From contig CM062383.1 of NCBI GenBank assembly GCA_031310005.1, forward strand, positions 1,860,001-1,924,000: a DNA stretch of 64,000 nt. Reading direction: 5' to 3'. The notes beneath the pieces were generated by a model. The model was not told the origin of the DNA. It did no database searches and saw nothing but the letters and a program-made list of their open reading frames with translations. The stretch comes from Dactylellina haptotyla. Taxonomy: Eukaryota; Ascomycota; Orbiliomycetes; Orbiliales; Orbiliaceae. The stretch's first letter is position 1, and each line of letters begins with the position of its first letter. The translations under genes were made by a program, and so were the position numbers. Below, one piece after another: positions 1 to 11,796 of the stretch.

Positions 1-424
1 GCCGCATGCGACCGACCATTGGTGTTCATGGAGGACGACAGCCTAGCTCCAGGCCAAATAAATAGGAATCGAATGTCTTTCTTCGTTGGCAGGTCAGACG
101 CAACCGCCTTGTCGTGCTGCGCAATCCGGAGGCTGACGATTTTGCGTGCTGCCACTGTCTGACAGCCGGCCCGCCGAACGAAAAAAAATTTCAAATCGCA
201 GGGTACTTTTATTTATATTTATTAGTTTATATTATATTATATTTTATTTTAAACACCTTCGTCTCCCGCTTCCGCGGTCATGCCCAGTGCCTTGTCCCGT
301 CTGCCATTCCTGCCAATCCCTCAAGCCGGATATTTTGTTCCGTCTATGACCGCGACCGAGAAGGAGGCAGAGGAGGCCCAGCTAGCCGGACAGTCCGCGA
401 GCCCGAATTTGCGCTCTGAGCTGC
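1..424. other. Upstream region and 5' leader of the LCAT-like gene
   Basis: No gene is seen here. The stretch has an AT-rich patch near 200-250 and short frames that overlap the start of the next gene in other phases. It most likely holds the promoter and 5' leader of the gene that starts at 425. Confidence 0.4.
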
Positions 425-3218
425 ATGGCCGCCGCCTGCATCATGTCATCCCAAGCCAGCTCTTCGCTTGCTGCCAGCGGGAACGGGCTTGTCGCACAAC
501 AGCACCAACACAACAACAACGGCAACGGCAGCAACAGCAACAGCTACCACCCCCATTACCACCACCACCATCATCATCATCTTCTTCACCGCCACCCCGA
601 TCCCAATGACAATGGCCACAGCAGTAGCGAGGATGAGGCCGATGACCTTTTCCTGGAGGACATCCCACGCGACGATGTGGAAAGCATCCTTTCCCCGTCT
701 ATATCCAGAAGCCAGTCTACATATCGGCAGGCCGCCATAACTGGTTCTCATCATCCCCCGCTGCCTCTATCACCACCGGATGCTAGACTAAAACTAGATG
801 GGCCCGCCAGAGATTCTTCCCCACCTAAAAAAACCTTCTTTGCTTCCCAAGGCAAGAATGGGCTCGGAGTGTTATCCCAAACCAAGTTTTTTCGCCCTCG
901 TTCCTCATCTGTTGGCAACGCCGAACAGACTACTAAGGAGCACGGCGAATATGATAAATGGGTATCCAAACTGCCGTCTTTCAACCTGCCGAGTATTCCA
1001 CTACCGCAGCTCCCATCTTTTGTTTCTAGCACGAAAGATGGAATGGAAAAGGCCAATACGCGAACCAAACGAGCAGGTTCCATTATAATAGATTCTTTAG
1101 CCAAGGCGGCAGCCGGAATGTCGAATCATTTTGCAGCCGGAAGCCCAGGATATAGCTCTAACCTTCCAGCAGGTAGTATGGCCTCAAAAAATCTGCCATT
1201 ACCTCAGCCAATGCCCTCTGGGCAATTTCCCACCATCGCCCAGGATTTTGCCGTGAACTCTCAGTCAACTGCTGTCACCATTGGTCGAAATCCCAATATA
1301 GAAGCTCCTCTTGGGAATGCACTTAGTTTACGACGGACCAATTCAGACTCCAGTTCCATCCAACGAACTATTTCTCGGACCTCCTCCATAGGTTCTGACA
1401 CCCGATTTATTGACGTTCGAGAACAAACGAACTCACGGTACAAAGCAATTAAAGATTCAATTCTGCCCGATATAATGGATAGTTTTACGTTTAGTACGCC
1501 TAATCTGGTTAAGAAGGCAACATCTGGAAACCTCGCAGTGTTTTCCCAATCAACGGATCCCCTAGACAGGCTATCAGGCGACGTGGTCATAATGGGAGGT
1601 TATCGGGGTTCCATCTTGAAGAAGGTCAAACCCTCCCTCACAATACCCGGCGAAAAGCGTATTGGTAGAACGCTGTGGATCCCAGTGAAAGTTGGGTTCA
1701 ACTTACAAAGCGTAGATCTCGAAGTCCCCCTGAACCCAGAGGCTGAGCTACTAATGGAGGACAAAGTTGTGGCCACCGATATGCTCTCAAATCTGGCAGG
1801 TGTTGATATCAGTCGAAAACTGATAAAAAAACTACGCTCCAATCCCAAGGTGCGCCTTCATGTTTTCGCCTACGATTGGAGGCTGAGCCCTCGTTTAAAT
1901 TCCGAGAAGCTAGTGGCATTCATGTCGAATTTGCCTTGTAACCGCTTGGTCACTCCGAAATCAGAGCAGCCGGGGAATATTGGGGAGCTATGGCATGACG
2001 ACGGGCCATTTGTTATCGCGCATAGTTTGGGTGGTTTAATAACAAGGCATGCTGTTAATCAGCGGCCTGATCTCTTTAGATGTGGTGGGGTACTGTACGC
2101 AGGCGTCCCCCAAAAATGTATCAACATTTTAGGTCCGCTACGTCATGGCGATTCTGTAGCTTTCAACAAATCCGTTTTGAATGCTCAGGTAAGGTTATAT
2201 CTGAATTATTGAACAAAAAGGGTTGATTAAAATCACATCTAACTAGAATAATTTTAGGCGAACTTTTCATTCCGCTCTACTTTCGTTTTCTTGCCCGAAG
2301 ATGGCCAGATTTTTGTTGATAAGAAAACAGGGGAGGATATCCATGTCGATCTCTACGACCCAGCCGTTTGGCAGGAATATAGCCTCAGTCCTTGTGTTTC
2401 TGCAAACAATAAGAGCACTACTTCGACTGGTATCCTAAGCACTGCTACAGAAGCTGTAGCATTGGTTTTACGAGAAGGGAAGGACGTCAGAGAGAAGCTC
2501 AGTCGGTGGTCTCCCTCCTCCCCAATATTGCTCTCTGGGGATGGAAATGCTCGCAAACAGCCGACGAGAGAAGATGGTTTAAATCCTGGAACTTCTGGGA
2601 CCTTCGACATAACAAATACATCTACCTTCGGAACCTTTGTAAACGAAGTACAGGAAATTGCTGCTACGGGCGCAGGAGCTGCTGCGCCAAATATGACGAC
2701 ACCATATACTACCTCAATCACTCAGAACGGATGTACCCTGCCTCTTTCAGTAACCGTTCCATACCTAGTTAATACACTTACAGAAACGAAAAAATTCAGA
2801 TCCGAGTTGGCTTTCCAGCAAACTCTTGCAGAACAGTATCCGCCCTTCGCAGTTTTGTATTCTAAAACAACACCTACGGTGAAAGCCGCTAGAGTGAACG
2901 GCCCGGAGGGCATCAAGACAACTAATTATACTGACTTAATATTCGGCGCCGGAGGTGTGTATATTCATCACTTGGCCTTTCAAGTTAAAGCAATTTACTG
3001 ATGCATTCATCTTAGACGGGGTGGTCCTCTCGAAGGAGGCTATGCTCCCACCGGGATATATCTGTGAAAAGCGAGTGCATTGCGATAGGGGTCATATATC
3101 TCTCCTTGGAGATTTAGATGCTACAGGCCAGTGTATTGCAGCTCTCCTGGATGCTAGGGAAAGGAATAAGAGGCGACTATTGCGTACGTTGGGTAGGAAT
3201 GCGCCTTCAAGTGCTTGA
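425..3218 (+). CDS. LCAT-like alpha/beta-hydrolase (putative lipase/acyltransferase)
   Basis: Spliced product of 887 aa from three exons: 425-2188, 2258-2954 and 3016-3218. Both introns are short (69 and 61 nt) with GT-AG ends and keep the frame. The C-terminal half looks like the lecithin:cholesterol acyltransferase type of serine hydrolase. A nucleophile elbow AHSLGG sits at about 532-537 (Ser534). Asp821 lies in GDGVV, made by joining exons 2 and 3, and His847 lies in DRGHISLLGD. Together they suggest a Ser-Asp-His triad. The first 400 or so residues look disordered, rich in Ser, Pro, Gln and His, with a His run near residues 42-56. No signal peptide or clear membrane segment is seen. ATG 443 is an alternative start. 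The hydrolase fold is fairly sure; the substrate (phospholipid, sterol or other ester) is unknown. Confidence 0.82.
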
Positions 3219-3811
3219 TATGATGAATTTTTTTCAGTTTGGCTTTAAAGCCATCTTGGACTACAGCTACTTTTATGTAGTCAACCGGGTTTCTTTTCTC
3301 TTTTCTCTCTACCATTTAACACCGGGGCGTTTTCTCTACGCGGATACCAAAAAGTATGAACATCGAAATACTCTAGAAACTAAATAGTAGAATGAAAATT
3401 CTGAATGAACATGTTAGCTTGTAAACAAGTACCTTGAGTCGGAGAGCTGGTGAAAATTGAGGCGCAGCAACGTCATAAGCCCTCTGCAACAAGTAACTAA
3501 GCGGCAAAGCCGTGATTTTACGAATGCCGCACTTCGATTTTGCCTATCAGAATCGAACTCGAGCGTCCGGCGTATATAGATAGCGAATCGCACCAGGCTA
3601 TTGCGCGCTGTTCCGTTGGTCGATGTCAAGCCGCCACTTACACCCAAACGATGCCGAATCACAATAATTCCTAAACTCCTGGGTCTGAAATAGATGCTCT
3701 GAAGGCGGCCGAGAACAACTACTCTCTATTGCCAAACCCTGAAAGCCTCGTCAGCGTTACTACTACTATATCTATCGCTTAAGCGCCTTTCCTCAGGATT
3801 CGATCCTCGTG
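3219..3811. other. Intergenic region between LCAT-like and F-box/LRR genes
   Basis: No gene seen. It should hold the 3' end of the upstream gene and the promoter of the next; both run on the plus strand. A T-loop-like motif on the minus strand near 3540-3555 does not fold as a tRNA. Confidence 0.4.
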
Positions 3812-5686
3812 ATGGCGGATTCGCTGACGTTTGGCCCAGACCAGCCAGGTCTGCCGCCTAGTTACGACGAAGCAACAACTCGCAATCCAGTGCCGATAAT
3901 AGCACCATATATCAGGCGAGAAGACCTGTTCAACTGCTCCCTTGTTTGCCGGGCCTGGAACGAGTCAATTAGTATCGAACTATGGGGAGAGCCGGACGCC
4001 TGTTTCGGCTTCGGCGAAAAGAATCCGCTGAGTGGGTTCTTCTTCATTGATTTTCTGTGGGCATGGTTTCATCCCGTAACGCGGTTCACTAACTCGGCCT
4101 GAAATCACCTGCATTAAACCCGGCATATAGCAAGCTTTCTCCTCTTTTTAAAAACACTTCCTCAAGTCCCCACATCCTCTCGCTTTCGAGTGCACACTTT
4201 GAACCTCGAAAAATGTATCGCCGGCATATATACCACTCTTTCATCTTCATGGTTTTCGGATCTCCTTGTACTCCTCCCCGAACTACGAAGGCTACTCCTC
4301 CCGGCGATATCGTTCATCAACCATAGTTCTCTGCTCACAGAACCTTCGATAAAGGGCCACCTACCTCATAGTAACCTTTTCCACCTGAATATATCTAACC
4401 TCACTAACACCACTTCTAAATCCCTTGTCGCATTATTGACCAACCTTACACCTGCGCTAAAAGTGCTGGATTTATCTAGAACGAACAGTGCAGGCCATCC
4501 GGACGTGCTTCAGGTGATAGCCTCGCAGTTGCAAAATATTAAGTCCTTGAAGCTGCGATGGTTAAAATTGACAAACGAGGCCGTGGGTCTATTGGCTCGG
4601 GGTATCCAAGTTCGAGTGGAGCGACTTGATGTCACAGGAAACCTACTTACGGATGGCATTACTAGGGATCTATTAGATTGGTGTTTCATGCCCCCGGAAT
4701 TTGAAGTTATTATGGATGGCAGCAGACAAGCTGCACGGATTCCTGCGGCTCACGATTCAGATGATGAGTCGGATGCTGAGTTCGGGGACGAAGAGGAATG
4801 GGTGACGGCGAAGAAGCTACAGAAGCGGGAATACAAGAACCTAGAAATATTGGTCCCTGATATGTTTGGAAACCTACCACCGACTGCTGGAGACAAGGGA
4901 CTAATGCACCTCCACGTTTCTAACAATAAAATAAGCGCATACGGGATATGTCAGCTTTTGAATTCGACAAGGTTGAGAACTTTGGATTGCGGTGTTCTAC
5001 AGCAGCCGCTGCCTTTAGGATTAGATGCCGACTCTCTGCAAGTGGAACTTCGAGATATCTCTATGGCGGTTACGTATTATGGGTTTCGGAAACTCCGGAA
5101 TCTTCGAATAAACTATCGTGCGGTGGTTTTGAACACGACCACCGAAACTCAAGGAGCTGCTAATGTCTTAGATATATCAAAACTCCCCCGTCTCAAAATC
5201 CTTGCACTCACCGACGTCCCTTCTTCAACTGCTGACTCTACCTTTATTGAATCATTGAAAAGGTTCCTAGACAAGCTACCCGAAACTCCTTCGAATCTTA
5301 GGACCGTAGTGTTGGAGCTGGGAGACCCAGAAGCGACTGAAATGGGGTTTTATGGCGTGGCCGCCGCATTTACAGGAAAAGAAACGACAAGCTTTTTCGA
5401 ATTATCAAAGAACGACTTTTCTTTTTTCGAGGATGAAAGAAATGTACCAGATCAGACGTCGTTGGCTACCATAGAGAACCAGGAGGGTACTAGAATATTA
5501 GGGATGCAAAATGAGCAGGTTGACGTTTTGGATGTAATTAAGCAATGGCGCGAAAGGTCTAGACAAGAAGGGAGGACCTGGAGGGGAGTCATCAGAATCT
5601 TACGGGATCTTGGAGGGACAGAGGTATCAGAACGTGGAATTGAAGGGAACAGATGGGGCGTTCTAGTATCGGAATCGGGCATATAA
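3812..5686 (+). CDS. F-box/leucine-rich-repeat-type protein
   Basis: Two exons, 3812-4031 and 4131-5686, give 591 aa. The 99-nt intron (GTGGGT donor, CTAAC branch-like site near 4089, ATATAG acceptor) is placed by frame: it joins GEKNPL to TSFLLFLKTL, where a direct read would soon end. The N terminus has SLVCRAWNESI followed by LWGEP, the usual signature of fungal F-box-like proteins. Repeats of leucine-rich type follow, for example LFHLNISNLT and ALKVLDLSRTN at about 180-225 and later LMHLHVSNNKI. An acidic patch, SDDESDAEFGDEEEW, lies at about 283-298. The likely role is substrate recognition in an SCF-type ubiquitin ligase, known for the family and not shown here. ATG 3812 is the first in-frame ATG. 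Confidence 0.75.
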
Positions 5687-6609
5687 TAAGATTAGCGGAG
5701 GCCAAGCTGTAAATGCGCTATTGATGTTCTTGCACCTCAAATATTGAAATGTACGGTTGGAGCGGTGAAAATTTTCAATCGCAATCAATGAATCATTGAT
5801 TGGAAGGATATATTATTCCATTCCTCCTTTTTCTCCCTCATGTTTATTTCCTGTCTGCACAAGAAAACATCATAGGAACAACTTTCTGCCCGAGGTATGA
5901 AGCGCAAACTGATTGCGTTATACCTCTTTTTTTTTGTTAATTACACCATTAATAAAGAGAGTATTAAGAGAGTTGAATGTTATAAACGGCTATGGAGTGG
6001 GAAGCATGAATGATAAGGGGAGGGGAACGGGAACATGAGGTGTTGCAGTGAAGTTTTGCTGGGAAATCATTGAAATCTGGGAAACAACATTGAAAAACAA
6101 AGGCTCCGTCTAAAAGAAATGGTGAACAGTGATGGCAAGGTAAGGGAAAAGAAAACAGAAAGAAGAAAAAGGGAGGCGCAGAACTAATTCGTTGAATCAA
6201 TGTGATAGGAAAGAGAGATCTCCTTGAATGCACGACTACCCAGTCTGATGATGCAACAGCTAGTATGCAGAGAATAGCAACCACTAACAAAAGGAAAAGG
6301 CGCAAGAAGACACGGATCCCAGTAAAAATGGAAGTGGAAGAAACGAGGTGTAAATAATAAAGATAAAGGCAAAGCGCAAAAGTACCACGTTTTTTTGTTT
6401 TAAAATGATCAAAAACGCCAAGGGATATCAAAAACTGTGACTATATTCGGACTAGGAAACGAGTAATTGTGAACCACTGTGTGAGCAAACCGAAACGACG
6501 GCAAACGATTCACTGTCGCAAGACCAGAGAGAAAAAAACCGATAGCCAGAAACCAAAGGAAAGATGCTGGATAATAACAGATGTATATATATGCTCCTAG
6601 GAGATTGTT
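5687..6609. other. Convergent intergenic region and likely 3' UTRs
   Basis: Region between the stops of two converging genes. A 155-codon minus-strand frame at 5964-6431 is low in complexity (Phe, Leu and Ser runs) and has no family look; I read it as the 3' UTR of the PHD gene. Confidence 0.45.
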
Positions 6610-9355
6610 TTAGGGCTGGGAACTTCGGGTCGATGGGGGCGAGATAGTCTGAGGCAAGGATGGTTTTCGGAAGACACGCTGGGGTTGTTGTGGCCCTTGC
6701 CAGCCCCCTTTGCAGAAGGAACAAATGACACTCGGTGGAATTGGCTTGTGTCCGTAACCCTCGCATTGGACATGAACCCATTTGAAGCAAGCGTTGCTAG
6801 AAAATAACAAACAAATCCCCAAATCAGCATTATTTGTATCTCTTCTCGCCACCATTTTCAGCGCCGTGGCACATATTAGAAAGGTTATTCACCATTGTAA
6901 TACAGGCATTTCAGGGGACCCTGTAGAGCCGCAGTTGCAACGCATATCCATAGCAATGTCGCTCATGACGCCGGTGTTGCTGCCATATGTAGTTGGAGTT
7001 ACACAGTCCGGATCTGTGACTGTGGTTGGGGAGATATTGAAAGCATCTGATGAGTAACCAGATCTTACGGTTTGAGGAGTTGAAAACCCGTAAGGATGTT
7101 GTTGCATCGGGGGTGATGAAGGAAGAACATTAGTATGCCTCGTTGAAGGACGAGATGTACCATATGACGAAGGAGGTCGCCTCGAGGAGCCACCTGTGAA
7201 ATCAGTTAGTAAATTGCACAAATATTTTAGAACGCGGTAAAGGTGAGTTTAGAGCTTGCTAGATATACCTGGAGCGCAGCAGCTATTTCTGCGAGCAACA
7301 GCTTGCTTCAATGCAAGAATTGCATCACCTTGTGAAGCGGATGTAGGTTCATCAGCTACTGTTTCGGCCTCGGAATATTCTTCTTCTTCTCGCATCGATC
7401 CTAAGGTCAGGTGTGAGGCACCGACTGAAGATTTGACGCTGTAAAGGCTTGGATTTCTGTTATGGTGTCTCGAGCTTTTACCTTTTCGCCGTGGACTCTT
7501 GTTATATCTGGACATCGAAATATTTGATTGCAAGAATGGATTGTTCTCAAGACTGAAGCTCTCAGATGCAAAGTCACCAGACATTAAGAAACGAGAGGAT
7601 GACGAAAATGAATCAACCGGAGCAGTCTTAAAGCGGGCCAGTTTAGGTTTTTCCGTCGGCTGACTCAAGGATGGAGGCGATACGTAGTTTCGGCCCTTTG
7701 AACCAGCCAGACGGTGAGCGGCCATAGAATAACTAGTCAGAGGATCCAGGTCGTCTTCGTCCGTTGAAGAATCCGAGTCGTATTCTCCGTGCCCATCATC
7801 AGAATCAGAGTGTTCAGATAATGCGTCAGGAGTACGGACAAGGACTGCCTCAGCTTTTGCTCGGCCACTTGGGGATATAGAAAAGCTAACTGCAGTCTTG
7901 GCTTTTCGAGAGCCATTCTTTGCTCCATGTGTCTTTGGGGACATATGGCGAGTGTATTCGGAGTCAACTGTCGGCGAAGGGGTGGTGTTTTCATCTCGAA
8001 TAGCCGGTCGTACTTTGCCAGAGAACGATCCCATTTGCTTCATGGGGCTAGGATGAACTGTAATACTTCCTGATTTCGTAGTAGATTTGATTAAAATACT
8101 CTCCGTAAGTGCCCTCTTTATACTAGATTTACCGGCGGCCACGCGAGCAGCTGCTTTCAATGACGGGTTCAAGTGGGCTTTTGGAGGGGCTGTCTTGCTC
8201 TGTCGTTTCCGATTGCCACCAGATTGTTCCTGCTGTTGCAAGCTCTGCTGGTGATAAGGTCTGAAACCGTCGAGGTCGCCACCAAAAGATTTGTCCAAGC
8301 CATCACCAGCGAATATGAGATTCGGGTTTACCGAAACGGGAGATATTATATCACTCGCAGACATTGGGTCTTGGGCAAACGAAAAGTTGAAAGTATCGGG
8401 GTGTGTGACATCATGGAAGAAACTTTCACCCAAGGAGTGCAAAGCCATGGGTCTTAATGGGTTCATGGCGGTCGGTGTAGCTGTATTGACCATGGGAGCA
8501 GAGGGTAGTACAGACCAATCGAAAGTTGCCGTAGCCGCTACGAGGTCAACTTCCCCAGCCATGGTTGAAAAAGCGGTGACCATGTGGTTGTTTTCCATCA
8601 TGGGAGCCGTGAAGGACACATCCCAGTATTTGTTTGTTTGAAAGTCCACATCTCCTAGAGGATCTATTGACACACTACCAAAATTCGAAGGAGGATAGGC
8701 CACATACGTATCGAGTGGATGCAGCGGGGGTGACGAATGCGGTCTAGCATGAGGCGCGGAACCTTGCGATACTGGTATTGAATCCAACCCGGTCTCGTGG
8801 ACAAATTCCAGCTTTGACGGATTGTGGTTAGGGGGCGGGTAAGCCTTGGGAGGTCGGCCACGCCGCTTTTTCGCAGGCGGGTTGGCTTCTGGGGTACAGT
8901 GTTCGAATGCTGGGTCGGAAATTTGTTTCGATTTCACAGGACTTGAAGCGATTGACGTCGAAGAGGAAGGTTTTCTCTTTTTTTGCTGGGTATTGGGATT
9001 TGTCGGTGTGATGGATACATCGCGTTCGGCGATTAGCTGGTCGGGATGGTAGTTGAAATTGGTTTCTAGCATGGCCATCGATGCATTCCTCTTGTGAGAG
9101 ACATTGCCATCGGCCACAGGGTTATAATCTTCAGCACCAGAATTGTGCCAGCGTATCCGATAGGAGCGCGATCTCGAAGGCGACCCATGGGGGTTAGACG
9201 CAAACGGATTTTTTGGGGCCACGACCGTCGACTGCGGCATGCTATATCTACCAAGCTTGGTCAGAACGACACGATATCATCACTTTGGTTGAAGTAGAGC
9301 AGACTCACCCAAAGGACTGGGAGGGGTCCTGCCAGGAAGCGGTGGGGTCCTCCAT
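6610..9355 (-). CDS. PHD-finger and AT-hook nuclear protein
   Basis: Four-exon model: 9355-9309, 9247-7269, 7193-6893 and 6796-6610, about 837 aa. The last three exons are certain by frame. An AT-hook-like motif KKRRGRPPKAYP lies near residue 150. The C-terminal PHD finger is rebuilt only after splicing: CNCGSTGSPEMP, then LQCNACFKWVHVQCEGYG, then VICSFCKG. This gives the Cys4-His-Cys3 order of zinc ligands. The middle is long, low in complexity and rich in Ser and Pro. The first exon is inference: a 61-nt intron (GTGAGT donor, CTGAC branch, TAG acceptor) joins it in frame to the ATG at 9240, which is the fallback start (819 aa). The likely role is chromatin binding through methylated histone H3 tails; no target can be read from sequence. 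Confidence 0.8.
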
Positions 9356-9789
9356 GTTGTCTTTATCAAACCGCGGAAGAATCTTTTGGAATCCAGACGA
9401 CAATTGAGATCCCAAGACAACAAAACGTTCAAAAACCGACGGTGCCAGACGGAGCGGGTCCCGAAATGTATACAATCGGTCAGACCAGAGTGCAGCAACG
9501 CAATTGTCAACCACTCAACCGTTGATTCCGACTGAAAACCCCCCGACTATGATTCCTAAAATCGGGAGTCAGATCTGAGAGAAAGCGAATTCTCCCAGCG
9601 TCGTCGGAAGGAAATAGCGGGTTCAAGTGCAGGTGAGGGTTGAAGTTTTGTCACCAGGGTTGGAATGACAGGGGCTGCCGTCAGGGCTGTTTTGGTGAGT
9701 TAGTGCGAGCTGTTGTCTGGGGGAAAGGCGTCCCCAATGTGAGGCGAAACGAGGATACGCTTACCGTCTCCCAACCGCAAGCTCTGGCT

Positions 9790-9811
9790 CCTTCCTTCCT
9801 TCCTTCCTTCC
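9790..9811. repeat. (CCTT)n microsatellite
   Basis: About 5.5 perfect CCTT units in a row. Confidence 0.9.
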
Positions 9812-10463
9812 GTCGCCCGGAGCTGGGGGAGGAATAGAATCTACGTGCTCGGGGCCAATCGCATTTGGACGTATTGACCGGTCGACGAAGAGAGCGACGG
9901 CGGTAGCGACAACGAGGCGAGGAAGCTTCTAGAGGAGGAGGTGCGGTGTGTTGACACGGCACGCAATCCTGTGTTGTGGGAGCAGCAGCCTATCAGCGGG
10001 CCCAACACAACGGCGGTGCTGTCGGGACGTATAAGACGGGGGGTTATGGCCCAGGACGCCGGCGAATGGCAATGGGAGAGCCGCGACCAGGTCCGCTGCA
10101 GCAGAAGGTGCCTGAAGAATGGGCCGATGCAGGGAACGGCGGCGATGCTGATAGTGCCTATCGATAGGAGGTATTGGAAGCACCAGCTTGCGTTGTTTAA
10201 CTCCCAGCAACTTGCTTTCCAGCGAGCAACGGTGCCTTGATGGATCTTGAGGACGCTGATTGGCTACGGAGCTTCGACACCAGAGCGGGAAGAGCTCGAT
10301 CAGGTACGTACCAGAGATATGGGTCCGCAGCCGTTAGCCCCAGTGGAATGAGCTCACGCAGAGAAGTCCAGTCGCGAAAAAAAATATTATATATCACAGA
10401 AAAGACAAGACGCGTCAAGAGGCACACGCGGTACCTTGGACGTATTTAAGTATCGACGCGATC

Positions 10464-10530
10464 AGAGGGGGAAGGGGAGGGGAAAGAAGAAAAGAAAAGG
10501 AAAAAAAAAAAAAAAAAGAAAGAAAGAAAG
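10464..10530. repeat. 67-nt pure purine tract
   Basis: Every base is A or G on the plus strand. It moves from G-rich blocks to a poly-A run and ends in GAAA repeats. Confidence 0.9.
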
Positions 10531-10749
10531 TGGGCTAGTGCGAACGATACAGCAGAGAATGAATCAACGAAAAAGGGACAGGAAAAAGAAATCAAACAGG
10601 ACTTTTAGACGGAGTATTACCAACTGAGCAACAAGGAAGACAAATACTAAGAAAGGTTACAGGAGTGGTGACAAGATACAAAGAAAAAAAGAGTAATGAA
10701 CGGGAGGGAACGGACGGTGGTGAACACTCTTGAGGGGGAGATGAGTGTT

Positions 10750-10816
10750 GGAGGGGAAGGGGAAGGGGAAGGGGAAGGGGAAGGAGAAGGAGGAAGAGAG
10801 AGAGAGAGAGAGAGAG
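10750..10816. repeat. (GGGGAA)n followed by (AG)n purine tract
   Basis: A second 67-nt all-purine tract: about five GGGGAA units, a short mixed part, then about twelve AG units. Confidence 0.9.
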
Positions 10817-10949
10817 TCACGATTAATTCGGAATTTAGCATTTGAGCCTTAGCAGAGAGTGTGGGTGGGTGTGCCAGCCCCTGGTTATCTCGTTAGGTTC
10901 TTCTGGCCAGCGATCCTGTGCCTTGCAAACACCACCTGCGCACGGTACA

Positions 10950-10954
<5 letters not shown>

Positions 10955-10980
<26 letters not shown>

Positions 10981-10985
10981 CCACC
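10955..10985. repeat. (CAC)n microsatellite
   Basis: About ten CAC/ACC units. The poly-Thr and poly-Gly frames on the two strands come from this repeat. Confidence 0.9.
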
Positions 10986-11796
10986 GCTCGCACTGTCCCG
11001 CAGATGCATAAATGTATGATGTATCGACAGGTCAAACGGAGTGTGCGATGATACTTGGTATATGCAACTGCGCGGCTTGCATTGGACGGGACAAACTGCT
11101 CTTGCGATGATAAAGAAAAGCCTGTCTGTCGTCGACATTCCAGCGACGAGCCGGCTACTTTTCTGCACTGTGCCGCGAGCGGGCGGAGGGTAATCAGTTT
11201 TCCCAAAACGGAATACTAATTTGGTGGAGCAAGGAGAACGCGTTTCAGAACACGAAAATGGCTCATTCGGAGACGTGTCCAATTCGCGAACTGAATGCGT
11301 CCTCACGTGCGGCGGACAAGGGCCATTACATATTACATATACGGCCATCTCTCAATCAGGGGAGGGCCAGACCCACCGGGCTTCCAGGCTTCCAGGCGTC
11401 CAGGCTCCCAGCACCTCCAAGGCCCCTCCGCGGGTCTGCACCCTGCCGGCCATTTCGAAGAGAAGCGGTCCGTCTGGATACATGTACATGTACCTATATA
11501 TTGAATAGTATTGTTGCGTTGCAGATGTTGCAGGAAGCTTTCTTGTTCTGGTTAGCGCTGTCTCACCACCTCAACGCAAATTTGCGATCTCGAGATGATC
11601 CCGATGAGTCCACCACCACTCCCACCACCATCCCACCACTCCCACCACCAACCATCTCCGCCGCCGCTCTCGAACTCCAACCATCATTCCGCCACTCCGT
11701 TCACTCCTTCTGCCTCGCTGGCTGAAGCTGGCCAGCCCAGCCCCTGTCTCACCATCTCTCTCGCCAGGAACCAGGCTCAAAGATCCTTTCCTCACC

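Larger units (their letters stand above)
9356..11796. promoter_or_regulatory. Divergent intergenic region with microsatellites
   Basis: 2.4 kb between the divergent PHD gene and DUS1. No convincing gene: open frames here follow simple repeats or differ in composition from the real genes. It must hold both promoters. The repeats are listed separately. Confidence 0.5.

Noticed and set aside
3480-3660. Possible tRNA on the minus strand (GTTCGATTC-like T loop)
   Set aside because: The T stem does not pair and no acceptor or D arm could be formed.
5964-6431. 155-codon minus-strand frame after the PHD gene
   Set aside because: Low complexity and no motif; lies where the 3' UTR is expected.
10835-11348. 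Minus-strand frames across the CAC repeat
   Set aside because: Poly-Gly or poly-Val runs come from the microsatellite; nothing else supports a gene.
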